A DNA stretch of 24,989 nucleotides, from the NCBI GenBank assembly GCA_965659715.1, contig CBFHXE010000036.1:1-24989 (forward strand), given 5' to 3'. The notes beneath the pieces were generated by a model. It saw nothing but the letters and a program-made list of their open reading frames with translations. It was not told the origin of the DNA and searched no databases. This DNA comes from CABZJG01 sp965659715. GTDB lineage: Bacteria > Pseudomonadota > Alphaproteobacteria > Rhodobacterales > Rhodobacteraceae. Positions 1 to 8,203 of this stretch are shown piece by piece. The translations under genes were made by a program, and so were the position numbers. Positions within the stretch are counted from its first letter, which is position 1, and each line of letters opens with the position of its first letter.

Positions 1-2
1 CC

Positions 3-128
3 ATGAAGGTCAAAAATTCGCTCCGCTCGCTTAAGCAGCGTCACCGCGACTGCCGTGTTGTGCGCCGTAAAGGTCGAGTTTACGTGATCAATAAAACACA
101 GCGCCGGTTCAAAGCCCGTCAAGGCTAA
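3..128 (+). CDS. rpmJ: 50S ribosomal protein L36
   Basis: The frame encodes a 41-residue, very basic protein beginning MKVKNSLRSLKQRHRDCRVV and ending in RFKARQG. It fits the longer 41-residue, zinc-ligand-poor form of bacterial L36: only one Cys is visible, against the four-ligand set of the 37-38 residue form. It is a small component of the large ribosomal subunit. The start is the ATG at position 3; any ribosome binding site lies outside the window. It is followed after about 20 nt by a strong hairpin terminator, so it is the last or only gene of its unit. The family is easily recognised despite the small size. Confidence 0.95.
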   Translation: MKVKNSLRSLKQRHRDCRVVRRKGRVYVINKTQRRFKARQG

Positions 129-148
129 ACACCGCGCAAGATGATTTC

Positions 149-181
149 AAAAAAACCCCCGCTTTCAAGCGGGGTTTTTTT
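149..181. terminator. Bidirectional Rho-independent terminator shared by rpmJ and pepT
   Basis: A perfect stem CCCCGCTT/AAGCGGGG at 157-174 is flanked by seven A on the left (149-155) and seven T on the right (175-181). Read rightward it is a stem plus U-run after rpmJ. Read leftward it is a stem plus a near-equal U-run after pepT. The pepT stop codon (165-167) lies in the apical loop, so the structure also codes for the last residues of peptidase T. Confidence 0.93.
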
Positions 182-1412
182 CTGCCGCCAGACTGCTTAG
201 CTTGAGACAAAGTTCGGTGGCCACTGCCATGTCCTGTACTGATATCCACTCCAATGGTCCGTGAATATTCTGCATCCCGGTAAACAAGTTCGGTGTCGGA
301 ACGCCTTTTTCGGTCAACAACGAGCCATCCGTTCCACCCCGGATGGGCACTGATTCCGGTTCTATGCCGAGCGATCGGGTGGCTTCGTTTGCAAGCTCAA
401 CCGGTCTCATGTCATTTTCCAACCAATAGCGCATATTGCGGTATTGCGGGCGAATGATGCAGCTGATCTGGGCGCGCGGCTCGGTGGCCTGAACGGCGGC
501 ACACACCTGTTGCAACAGCTCGCCTTTTTCTTGCAGCCCATCGCGCTCAAAGTCCCGAATGATAAACTTAAGTTTCATCTGCGAAGACCCGCCGGTCATA
601 TCAGTGGCATGAATAAACCCGCCACGGCCATCGGTCACCTCGGGCGTTAATGTGGCTTGGGGCAATGTCGAGATAATTTTGGATGCCAGATGTATGGCAT
701 TGACCATTTTATCCTTTGCAGTTCCCGGATGGATCGAGACACCGGTGATTACAACTTCAGCGCCATCTGCAGAAAATGTCTCATATTCAATTTCGCCAAG
801 CTTTCCGCCATCAAAGGTATAGGCAAAATCCGCCCCCAGATCTTTGGGGAGTTGATCGCCAACACCGCGGCCAATTTCTTCGTCCGGGGTAAAGGCAATG
901 CGGATCGGACCATGTGGCATATCCCGATTGGCAAGCATATGGCACGCCGCGGTCATAATGATTGCAACCCCGGCCTTGTCATCTGCACCCAAAAGGGTCG
1001 TTCCAGATGCGGTGATGATATCATTGCCCTGCTTTTCAGAAAGATAGGGAAACTCCTGCGGTGACAACACCAGCGAAGGATCATCGGGAAATGAAATATC
1101 ACCCCCGTTATAGCCTTTGATTAGTCGCGGCTTCACACCAGTGGCGTTGAATTGCGGCGCCGTGTCCACATGCGCCAAAAACCCCACCGTCGGGCCTTGG
1201 ATGGTGCCGGGGATCGTCGCCAGAACACAGCCATAGTCGGTTAGCTGGACATCTTCTGCGCCGATTTCGGTCAGCTCTTTTTCCAGCAAACGTAGAATAT
1301 CAAATTGCACTTCGGTGCTCGGGGTGCTGCGTGAATCTTCGTCGCTTTGGCTATCAATAGCAGCATATCGCATGAGGCGATCGCCAAGCTCCTGATCGAA
1401 TTGATTTTTCAT
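165..1412 (-). CDS. pepT: Peptidase T (tripeptide aminopeptidase, M20B family)
   Basis: The protein has 415 residues, close to the roughly 410 of characterised PepT. It is a cytoplasmic di-zinc aminopeptidase that removes N-terminal residues from tripeptides. M20 metal-site motifs appear in order: the HVDTAP segment (His plus catalytic Asp) near residue 81, GADDKAG (bridging Asp) near 143, PDEEIG (general-base Glu) near 176, FDGG near 200 and a late GGTDGS/HGPLEW segment carrying the final His. The ATG at 1412 is preceded by AAAGAGG. It is convergent with rpmJ and divergent from xylB; no operon partner is visible in the window. The C-terminal codons lie inside the shared terminator. Confidence 0.95.
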   Translation of the reverse strand: MKNQFDQELGDRLMRYAAIDSQSDEDSRSTPSTEVQFDILRLLEKELTEIGAEDVQLTDYGCVLATIPGTIQGPTVGFLAHVDTAPQFNATGVKPRLIKGYNGGDISFPDDPSLVLSPQEFPYLSEKQGNDIITASGTTLLGADDKAGVAIIMTAACHMLANRDMPHGPIRIAFTPDEEIGRGVGDQLPKDLGADFAYTFDGGKLGEIEYETFSADGAEVVITGVSIHPGTAKDKMVNAIHLASKIISTLPQATLTPEVTDGRGGFIHATDMTGGSSQMKLKFIIRDFERDGLQEKGELLQQVCAAVQATEPRAQISCIIRPQYRNMRYWLENDMRPVELANEATRSLGIEPESVPIRGGTDGSLLTEKGVPTPNLFTGMQNIHGPLEWISVQDMAVATELCLKLSSLAAEKNPA

Positions 1413-1452
1413 AATACCTCTTTGGTTTTTTTATCACAAGGAAGGCCATAGG

Positions 1453-1465
1453 TTTGAGAGTCAAG
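1453..1465. promoter_or_regulatory. Candidate XylR operator, distal site upstream of xylB
   Basis: The site TTTGA-GAG-TCAAG has two inverted 5-nt arms around a 3-nt spacer, matching at four of five positions. It resembles the inverse of the site at 1557-1569 and the strong site at 10774-10786. It lies in the pepT/xylB gap, about 100 nt upstream of the proximal site, which would suit looping or dual occupancy by a ROK repressor. The assignment rests only on similarity between sites within the window. Confidence 0.45.
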
Positions 1466-1556
1466 ATAGCATATCAAAAATTTGGTGCATCTCGACAATA
1501 TGTGCTAGTGATTTATCTCTGTTTTTGAGGTCATAACAGCGTTCAAATAAAAATAA

Positions 1557-1569
1557 TTTGACTCTCGAA
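1557..1569. promoter_or_regulatory. Candidate XylR operator, proximal site upstream of xylB
   Basis: The site TTTGA-CTC-TCGAA is an inverted repeat with a 3-nt spacer. With the following base it matches 13 of 14 bases of the site beside xylR (TTCGACTCTCGAAA at 10774-10787). It ends about 28 nt before the ribosome binding site of xylB. A weak promoter candidate (TTGAGG at 1525, TAAAAA at 1548, 17-nt spacer) would place the operator at the transcription start, so bound repressor would block initiation. The promoter is low confidence; the shared dyad is the stronger evidence. Confidence 0.6.
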
Positions 1570-1607
1570 ATAAAACCTTGATGATCCGGCGGCGAAGCGG
1601 AGGAAAA

Positions 1608-3059
1608 ATGTATTTAGGACTTGATCTGGGGACCTCGGGTCTGCGGGCGTTGCTGGTGGATGGACAGGGCGCAATTATCGGAACGTCCGAGGCAGCCTAT
1701 ACGGTTCAACACCCACATGCAGGGTGGAGCGAACAAAACCCACTAGAGTGGACAGCGGCCTGTGATCGAGCCGTCGAAACTCTGCGTGCGCAGGTTCCAG
1801 CTGCATTTTCAAAACTTAAGGCAATTGGCGTTTCCGGGCATATGCACGGTGCGACCCTGCTGGACCAGACGGGAAAAGTGCTGCGGCCTTGTATGCTTTG
1901 GAATGATACAAGAGCGCATAAAGAAGCCCAGCAGCTTGATGCCATACCCAGATTTCGCTCTGTTTCAGGAAACATTGTCTTTCCCGGCTTCACAGCGCCA
2001 AAGGTCATGTGGCTGGCCGAACATGAGCCGGAGATTTTTGCGCAGATTGCTAAAGTCTTGCTGCCCAAAGATTACCTGAATTTCTGGCTAACCGGTGAGT
2101 ATGCCTCGGATATGTCGGATAGTGCAGGGACATCATGGCTCGATGTGGGTGCCCGTGGATGGTCCGATGACCTGTTATCACGCTCTGGAATGCGAGAAGA
2201 TCAGATGCCACGTTTGGTTGAAGGCTGTGAGCCCATCGGCACTATAACGTCGGACTTGGCCGAAAAATGGGGTGTTTCCAAAAAAGTTATGGTCGTGGCC
2301 GGCGGCGGCGACAATGCGGTGGCAGCCTGCGGAGTTGGGGCGTTTAAAGAAGGCGATGCTTTTGTGTCACTTGGCACATCAGGTGTGCTTTTGGCGGCCA
2401 AAGACAGTTATTCCCCGCTACCCGCATCCGCTGTACATACCTTTTGTCATGCTGTTTCGGGCAAGTGGTATCAGATGGGCGTTATTCTTGCCGCCACAGA
2501 CAGCTTAAATTGGCTCGCGCGTAATTTGGGGGCAGATGCGGCAGCGCTGTCAAACGCGCTGGGCGATCGCATTAGCGGGCCCAATGCAATGCAATTTCTG
2601 CCCTATCTATCGGGCGAGCGTACTCCGCATAATGATAGCAAGGTGCGTGGTGCGTTTCTAAATATTGACATAAGTGCTTCACGCAATGATCTGACGCAAG
2701 CGGTGATGGAGGGGGTCAGCTTTGCCCTGCGCGATAGCCTTGAGGCCTTAAAATCAACCGGAACTTCTTTAGACAAAGCGCTTGCAATTGGCGGTGGGTC
2801 ACAATCGCCTCATTGGCTCGAACTGGTCGCAACGGTTCTGGATTTACCTCTTGATGTTCCGGAAAAGGGCGAGTTTGGCGCAGCCCTTGGTGCAGCGCGT
2901 CTGGCCATTGTGGGAGCGACAGGCGTCCACCCCGAGGTCATTATGACACCGCCAAAAATCGCAAAAACCATTTGCCCACGTGCGGATTTAAGGGCAGATT
3001 ATGACGCTGCATACGATCGCTACCGCAAAGCTTATCCAGTATTGAAGGCCCTGCCATGA
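1608..3059 (+). CDS. xylB: Xylulokinase
   Basis: The protein phosphorylates D-xylulose to xylulose 5-phosphate, feeding the pentose phosphate pathway. At 483 residues it matches the usual FGGY-family XylB length of about 484. The N-terminal phosphate-binding loop DLGTSGLRALLVD, the SGHMHGATLLD substrate segment, WNDTRAHKE, the catalytic region GGGDNAVAACGVG and the C-terminal GGGSQSPHW nucleotide-binding segment are all present. The ATG at 1608 is chosen over TTG 1578 or ATG 1581 because AGCGGAGG lies at the right distance and the family begins MYLGLDLGTSG. Its end overlaps xylA by 4 nt (ATGA), showing translational coupling. Candidate repressor dyads lie upstream. Confidence 0.96.
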   Translation: MYLGLDLGTSGLRALLVDGQGAIIGTSEAAYTVQHPHAGWSEQNPLEWTAACDRAVETLRAQVPAAFSKLKAIGVSGHMHGATLLDQTGKVLRPCMLWNDTRAHKEAQQLDAIPRFRSVSGNIVFPGFTAPKVMWLAEHEPEIFAQIAKVLLPKDYLNFWLTGEYASDMSDSAGTSWLDVGARGWSDDLLSRSGMREDQMPRLVEGCEPIGTITSDLAEKWGVSKKVMVVAGGGDNAVAACGVGAFKEGDAFVSLGTSGVLLAAKDSYSPLPASAVHTFCHAVSGKWYQMGVILAATDSLNWLARNLGADAAALSNALGDRISGPNAMQFLPYLSGERTPHNDSKVRGAFLNIDISASRNDLTQAVMEGVSFALRDSLEALKSTGTSLDKALAIGGGSQSPHWLELVATVLDLPLDVPEKGEFGAALGAARLAIVGATGVHPEVIMTPPKIAKTICPRADLRADYDAAYDRYRKAYPVLKALP

Positions 3060-4360
3060 CACAGTTTTTCCAAGATATCGAAAACATCACCTATGAAGGC
3101 CCAGAAAGCCAGAACGCGATGGCTTTCCATCATTACAATCCTGACGAAATTGTACTTGGAAAGCGGCTTGAAGACCACCTCAGGTTCGCGGTGGCCTACT
3201 GGCATTCTTTTGCTTGGGAGGGCGGCGACCCTTTTGGCGGGCAGACCTTTGAGCGGCCTTGGCATCCGCAGGACACAATGGAGCGCGCCAAGATTAAAGC
3301 CGACGTGGCGTTTGAAATGTTCGAGCGGCTGAATGTGCCCTATTTCTGCTGGCATGATGCAGATGTGCGCCCGGAAACCGGACGGTTTGAAACCAATTTA
3401 AGCACCCTGAATGAAATGACCGATTATTTCGGCGAAAAAATGCAACAGACTGGCACGAAACTTCTGTGGGGCACCGCCAATATGTTCACCCATCGCCGCT
3501 GGATGTCGGGGGCCTCGACCAATCCTGATCCGGATGTCTTTGCCTTTGCGGCCGCCACTGTCAAAAGCTGTCTGGATGCCACTCATAAACTGGGCGGTGA
3601 AAACTATGTCTTATGGGGCGGGCGCGAGGGGTATGAGACCCTCCTTAACACAGATATGGGCCGTGAGCTTGATCATATGGGACGGTTTTTATCCATGGTT
3701 GTGGATTACAAACATAAAATCGGCTTCAAGGGGCAGATTCTGGTCGAGCCGAAACCGCAAGAGCCGTCAAAACATCAATACGACTATGATGTGGCCACCT
3801 GTTTTGGTTTCTTGCAAAAATACGGGCTGGAAAAAGAAGTTAAGCTGAACATCGAACAAGGCCATGCGATTTTAGCCGGCCACTCATTTGAACATGAGAT
3901 AGCAACCGCCGCATCTTTGGGGGTTCTGGGATCGATTGATATGAACCGTAATGACTATCAATCAGGCTGGGACACAGATCAGTTTCCAAACAATGTGCCC
4001 GAGGTCGCCTTGGCCTACTATCACATTTTACGCGCAGGTGGATTTACCTCAGGCGGGACGAACTTTGACGCCAAATTGCGCCGTCAGTCTTTAGATGCAA
4101 AGGATTTACTTGCGGCCCATATCGGCGGCATGGATATCTGCGCGCGGGGGTTAAAAGCCGCTGCCACCATGCTAGAAGACGGCGGCCTAGAGCAAGCGCT
4201 GAACGACCGGTACGAAGGGTGGAACACCCCTGCAGCGCAAGCGATGCTGCAAAGTGACTTCACAACTATAGCCCAAACCGTGCTGGATCAGGACCTGACC
4301 CCAACCCCGAGGTCCGGCCGGCAAGAGATTTTGGAGAACTATGTAAACCGCTTTGTCTAG
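3056..4360 (+). CDS. xylA: Xylose isomerase
   Basis: The protein interconverts D-xylose and D-xylulose in the cytoplasm. It has 434 residues, the size of class II isomerases. Catalytic and metal residues can be read directly: His100 and Asp103 in CWHDADVRPE, Glu231 and Lys233 in LVEPKPQEPSKHQYDYD, Glu267 and His270 in NIEQGHAILAG, Asp295 in SIDMNRND, Asp306 and Asp308 in SGWDTDQFP and Asp338 in GGTNFDAKLRRQS. It starts within the last codons of xylB (ATGA overlap), so the two are co-translated. A 64-nt gap without a clear terminator separates it from the downstream di-heme cytochrome gene, which may be read from the same transcript. Confidence 0.97.
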   Translation: MTQFFQDIENITYEGPESQNAMAFHHYNPDEIVLGKRLEDHLRFAVAYWHSFAWEGGDPFGGQTFERPWHPQDTMERAKIKADVAFEMFERLNVPYFCWHDADVRPETGRFETNLSTLNEMTDYFGEKMQQTGTKLLWGTANMFTHRRWMSGASTNPDPDVFAFAAATVKSCLDATHKLGGENYVLWGGREGYETLLNTDMGRELDHMGRFLSMVVDYKHKIGFKGQILVEPKPQEPSKHQYDYDVATCFGFLQKYGLEKEVKLNIEQGHAILAGHSFEHEIATAASLGVLGSIDMNRNDYQSGWDTDQFPNNVPEVALAYYHILRAGGFTSGGTNFDAKLRRQSLDAKDLLAAHIGGMDICARGLKAAATMLEDGGLEQALNDRYEGWNTPAAQAMLQSDFTTIAQTVLDQDLTPTPRSGRQEILENYVNRFV

Positions 4361-4424
4361 CAAAGATATTTGCCGCTGAAGCCAGCATGACCACCGTGAC
4401 GAGTCACAGGGAAAACGACAGAAG

Positions 4425-5735
4425 ATGTTGAATATACTACGGGTTGCTTTTGTCCTTTTAATTGGATCCAAAGTGGCTTTTGCCCAATCTTTGCCACAGG
4501 CAGACGCTGTTTACGCGCCGCTTGATATGGATCAAGTGCAGCTTGGGCAGCTTTTATTTTATGATCCGATCCTGAGCGGAAACAAATCCGTGGCTTGCGC
4601 CACCTGCCACCACCCAAAGCACGCCACATCTGATGGTCTTTCTTTGAGCTTGGGTGATGGCGCGCATGGTCTTGGACCGAACCGGAAAATTGATCCAAGC
4701 AACCTGCCTGAGCAGCGCGTTCCGCGCCATTCACCCGCGCTTTTTAACCTTGGGGCAGTCGAATTTGACACAATGTTTCATGACGGGCGTCTAGAGGCTG
4801 ACCCAACAAGGCCTTCAGGTATTCGAACCCCTTTGGGGCGCGAAATGGTTCAAGGTTTTGCCTCGGTTCTATCGGCTCAATCCATGTTTCCAGTGCTGTC
4901 ACCGGATGAAATGGCTGGTCACTACAATGAAAACAAAGTCGCCCAAGCCGTCCGCCGCGGGTTTTTAACATACGACGGCGGTGCATGGTCGATTATTTCT
5001 GCGCGGGTTTCTGCGATCCACGAATACAATCAGGCGTTTGAAAACATCCATGGCGTGGGACACAAAGTTACTTTCACCGATATTTCGGATGTTATCGCAG
5101 AGTTTATCGCGTTTGAATGGCGCGCAGATAAAAGCCCGTTTGACCTTTATCTTCGTGAAGGCACGGCCTTGCCTGCCGATGCAAAAGCAGGGATGGAGCT
5201 GTTTTATGGCAAAGCCGAATGCAGCACCTGCCATTCGGGACAGTTTCAAACCGATCACGGCTTTCATGCCATTGCAATGCCGCAGATCGGGCCGGGCAAA
5301 GCCGCCCGTTTCGAAAGCCATGCCCGCGATAAAGGCCGGATGCGCGTGACAGGCAAAGCCGAGGACGCCTATAAGTTCCGCACCCCGTCTTTGCGCAATG
5401 TTGCTGAAACCGCGCCCTATGGGCATTCTGGTGCCTATGCCACGTTGAAAGCTGTCATCGAACATCACCTTGATCCTCAAAAGGCTTTGCAAAACTACGA
5501 TAGATCACAGCTTATTTTGCCAGATCTAGCAAACAGCAAAGACTTCAGAGTGATGTCCGACCCGCAGGAACTCGCAGCCATTGCAGCCACAAATGAATTG
5601 CAGCCCTTAAAACTTGCTCCGTCAGAAGTAGATCAGATCATAGCATTTCTAGAAACGCTCTCGGATAAGGACAGCCTCACGGGTCGGCTTGGCGTACCAA
5701 AGCAGGTGCCGAGCGGACTGCCCGTAGATCAATAA
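4425..5735 (+). CDS. Di-heme cytochrome c peroxidase / MauG-family protein
   Basis: This 436-residue exported protein has a signal peptide (about residues 1-20, ending KVAFA-Q) and two c-type heme sites, CATCH at 58-62 and CSTCH at 266-270. The segment FRTPSLRNVAETAPYGHSG near 319-336 is typical of the C-terminal heme domain of the bacterial CCP/MauG family, which includes periplasmic peroxidases and enzymes that oxidise residues in partner proteins. It follows xylA by 64 nt on the same strand with no visible terminator. Its last 7 nt overlap the end of the convergent CRTAC1-like gene. The ribosome binding site is weak (AGAAG just before ATG). Which branch of the family it belongs to, and its substrate, cannot be decided from sequence alone. 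Confidence 0.88.
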   Translation: MLNILRVAFVLLIGSKVAFAQSLPQADAVYAPLDMDQVQLGQLLFYDPILSGNKSVACATCHHPKHATSDGLSLSLGDGAHGLGPNRKIDPSNLPEQRVPRHSPALFNLGAVEFDTMFHDGRLEADPTRPSGIRTPLGREMVQGFASVLSAQSMFPVLSPDEMAGHYNENKVAQAVRRGFLTYDGGAWSIISARVSAIHEYNQAFENIHGVGHKVTFTDISDVIAEFIAFEWRADKSPFDLYLREGTALPADAKAGMELFYGKAECSTCHSGQFQTDHGFHAIAMPQIGPGKAARFESHARDKGRMRVTGKAEDAYKFRTPSLRNVAETAPYGHSGAYATLKAVIEHHLDPQKALQNYDRSQLILPDLANSKDFRVMSDPQELAAIAATNELQPLKLAPSEVDQIIAFLETLSDKDSLTGRLGVPKQVPSGLPVDQ

Positions 5736-7315
5736 TCTTCTAAGGTAAGGCCTTCTAGCCCGTTTCTGAGGGCCAGAACGGTTGAACCGGCTTTTACTTC
5801 AATCCAGCCCGAGTGGGTTTGATCGGGCCAAATGACCCGCATTTTTGCCGTTTCAAGGGATCCGAGCCCAAAATGCTCCGGTCCTATTTTTCCTCCTGCA
5901 TGACCGCCTCCGACAGTCAGTTCACGAGAAACCTTTTGCGATCCGACCATAAGCTCAATCCAAGCGCCGATCGCATCGCGGTTGGGAAGTTCCTGCTGAA
6001 GCTTTATCGAAACCCAATTGCCTGCTCCAACCGTGACATTCTGATATATTTCAAAATTTGCCTGTCGGTTTACAACTGCGATGTCCAAAAGCCCATCAAG
6101 ATTAAAATCGACCATTGCACCGCCACGGCTGCGGTGCATTGAGGCTATTCCAGCGCTATCCCCGGCTTCCTCAAACATACCATCAAGCTGTTGCACCATC
6201 AGGTTGTTAGGATCATCCATGGCGCTGCCCGGCATTTGTTGAACATTGCCTTTGGTGACAAAGATATCATCCAGCCCATCATTTTGCGCATCACCGAAAT
6301 CCACATGCCAACCGGTCGATGGGCGTCCATCACCGCCGGTATAGGGGCGGTGTGCAGTTGTTCCGCGGTTATAGGTGGCGTCGCGGTAATTTGGTCCTTC
6401 TGCAGATGTATCTAAAAGCTGAAGCCGTTGGTCACCCATCGAGGTGAGATAGACCTCTGGAAAGCCGTCACCGGTAATATCACGGGACGCAATTCCCATG
6501 CCCCATAGTTTGTGGGTTTGCCATCCTTCTTGGGCAGAATAGAGTTGCGGCTCGTCTGTCATCTTCCACATCTGCTCTTCACCGTCGTGAAGATAATAAT
6601 GCCGATCATTGCTGATCCTTAGATCAGCACGCCCTTGTCGGCCCCAGTCTGTGAACAGCATTGAAAGCGGACAATAACCCGGGTCAAGGCCCAGCGGGTC
6701 TTGGTAATTTGCACCGCTCGGCCGGTACAGAAAGTTTTTATCACAGGTCCCAAAGGGACCTTCTGGGTCGTTGCGATCAACATAGTTACCAAAAGCCAAG
6801 GTTGGCAGGGATTGACCAGTTTCCCAAGTTGCAGAAAACGATGTCGTCCAACCAGAAAGATAGTCATCTTTGAAGTTGGCAAATGGCGTAAAATGGCACT
6901 CTGCAGCACCCTTTAAGATTACATTGGCCCCAACGCGCAAAACGGCCAAATCCAAAAACCCATCCCCGTCGATGTCCAAAGGATAAGCGCCGGTTACATT
7001 TTCCAAAGAAAGTTCTTTGGGTGTTTGTTTGGTGAATTTTATCTCGCCGCCACGCTGTGAGCGGTTGCGCAACAATGCCGATGGCGCTTCGCCGCCCGCA
7101 ATAAAAATATCAGGAAGACTATCTTGATCGCAGTCGAAAACCGCCATCCCGCCGCCAACGAAAAACTCCCATCCGCCGTCATAGACATGGGGCGGCATCA
7201 CTACGGGGGCAAAACTAGGATGGGTTTGGGCTGCGCCAACGGGTGCTGAGATCACCGAAAGAGCACATGCGGCAATGCTGGCACCAAACCCTATTTTTTT
7301 GCGATCAATGGACAT
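5729..7315 (-). CDS. CRTAC1-family FG-GAP/VCBS repeat protein with ASPIC/UnbV domain
   Basis: This 528-residue secreted protein starts with a signal peptide (about residues 1-28, ending SAPVGA-A). It then carries a series of FG-GAP/VCBS-type calcium-binding loops: DCDQDSLPDIFIAGG, DIDGDGFLDLAVLR, DITGDGFPEVYLTS, DAQNDGLDDIFVTKG and DFNLDGLLDIAVVNRQ. They predict a beta-propeller. The last 90 or so residues (GNWVSIKL ... GGGHAGGKIGPEHFGLGS ... WPDQTHSGWIEV) are an ASPIC/UnbV domain. The biochemical role of such proteins is unsettled. The gene lies 85 nt downstream of xylG on the same strand, so it may be the last gene of the xylFHG transcript. The start ATG is preceded by AAAAGG, though at long spacing. 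Confidence 0.88.
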   Translation of the reverse strand: MSIDRKKIGFGASIAACALSVISAPVGAAQTHPSFAPVVMPPHVYDGGWEFFVGGGMAVFDCDQDSLPDIFIAGGEAPSALLRNRSQRGGEIKFTKQTPKELSLENVTGAYPLDIDGDGFLDLAVLRVGANVILKGAAECHFTPFANFKDDYLSGWTTSFSATWETGQSLPTLAFGNYVDRNDPEGPFGTCDKNFLYRPSGANYQDPLGLDPGYCPLSMLFTDWGRQGRADLRISNDRHYYLHDGEEQMWKMTDEPQLYSAQEGWQTHKLWGMGIASRDITGDGFPEVYLTSMGDQRLQLLDTSAEGPNYRDATYNRGTTAHRPYTGGDGRPSTGWHVDFGDAQNDGLDDIFVTKGNVQQMPGSAMDDPNNLMVQQLDGMFEEAGDSAGIASMHRSRGGAMVDFNLDGLLDIAVVNRQANFEIYQNVTVGAGNWVSIKLQQELPNRDAIGAWIELMVGSQKVSRELTVGGGHAGGKIGPEHFGLGSLETAKMRVIWPDQTHSGWIEVKAGSTVLALRNGLEGLTLEDY

Positions 7316-7400
7316 GCCAGTGCCTTTTCCTTTTCCGCCATTTTCCGGGGCAAGGGCATAGACGCAATGTGACTTGGCAAACCGCTCCCGTAGACGCCTG

Positions 7401-8192
7401 CTAGCTTTCCTGCATAGCCCCTGGCCCCGGTGTTGCGCCGGCAGGACATTTGCCCATGATAATCATGCCCAGAACTTCGTCTTTGGTCACGTCTTCGGTT
7501 TTGGCATAGCCAACCATTTGCCCGTTTTTCATAACGGCCACTCGGTCAGCAAGATCAAACACATCATGAATATCATGACTAATCAGGAATATTCCTATGC
7601 CCTCTTGTTTGAGCTGCTGGATTAAATCGCTAACCTGATCGGTTTCTTGCGGGCCTAGGGCGGCCGTTGGCTCGTCCATGATTAAAATGCGGGCATTGAA
7701 CAGTATCGCCCGCGCAATTGCGACAGACTGACGTTGCCCGCCTGATAATTTGCTCACAGGTTCTTTAAAGCGCTGAAAGTTTGGGTTTAAACGCCCCATA
7801 ACTTTGCGGGCCTCGGATTCCATTGCGGCATCGTCAAGGGTGCCATAGTTGGTCAATATTTCCCGACCAAGATACAAGTTGGCTGCAGCATCGACATTAT
7901 CAGCAACCGCAAGAGTTTGGTAAATGGTTTCAATGCCGTATTTTTTAGCATCGCGCGGATTGTTGATATCCGCCTCTTCTCCGTTCACAAAGATCTGCCC
8001 TTCGTCACGTTTGTATGCGCCGGAAAGAACTTTGATAAGGGTGGATTTTCCTGCACCGTTGTGACCCAATATAGCCACGACCTCGCCCGGGTGTAGATCA
8101 ACCGAGGCTTTGTCGACCGCCTTTATACCACCAAAGGCAATAGACAGGTCTTTAATTTGCACCAACGGTGTGCCTGAAGTTTCGGTACTCAT
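7401..8192 (-). CDS. xylG: Sugar (xylose) ABC transporter ATP-binding protein, single ABC domain
   Basis: This is the cytoplasmic ATPase of the xylose importer. All ABC motifs are present: Walker A GHNGAGKST, Q-loop YQTLAVADN, signature LSGGQRQ, Walker B ILIMDEPTAALG and H-loop ISHD. At 263 residues it has only one ABC domain, whereas enteric XylG has two in tandem and about 500 residues. It therefore resembles the one-domain FrcA-type ATPases of alphaproteobacteria and presumably works as a homodimer. The start is placed at ATG 8192 (MSTETS), with ATG 8195 adjacent; GGGAG at 8204-8200 serves either. It starts 12 nt beyond the xylH stop, and that ribosome binding site abuts the xylH stop codon. 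Confidence 0.9.
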   Translation of the reverse strand: MSTETSGTPLVQIKDLSIAFGGIKAVDKASVDLHPGEVVAILGHNGAGKSTLIKVLSGAYKRDEGQIFVNGEEADINNPRDAKKYGIETIYQTLAVADNVDAAANLYLGREILTNYGTLDDAAMESEARKVMGRLNPNFQRFKEPVSKLSGGQRQSVAIARAILFNARILIMDEPTAALGPQETDQVSDLIQQLKQEGIGIFLISHDIHDVFDLADRVAVMKNGQMVGYAKTEDVTKDEVLGMIIMGKCPAGATPGPGAMQES

Positions 8193-8203
8193 CATCTCAC
8201 TCC

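Noticed and set aside
444..1064. Rightward open frames inside pepT (68 and 135 residues)
   Set aside because: They are opposite-strand shadows of a well-conserved peptidase T gene, with no ribosome binding site and no recognisable domain.
4396..4407. GTGAC-GA-GTCAC inverted repeat between xylA and the di-heme gene as a possible terminator
   Set aside because: The stem is only 5 bp with a 2-nt loop and no T-run follows, so it cannot be supported as a terminator.
4965..5492. A 175-residue leftward open frame opposite the di-heme cytochrome gene
   Set aside because: It covers the reverse complement of the second heme domain, has no recognisable motif or ribosome binding site, and is a shadow.
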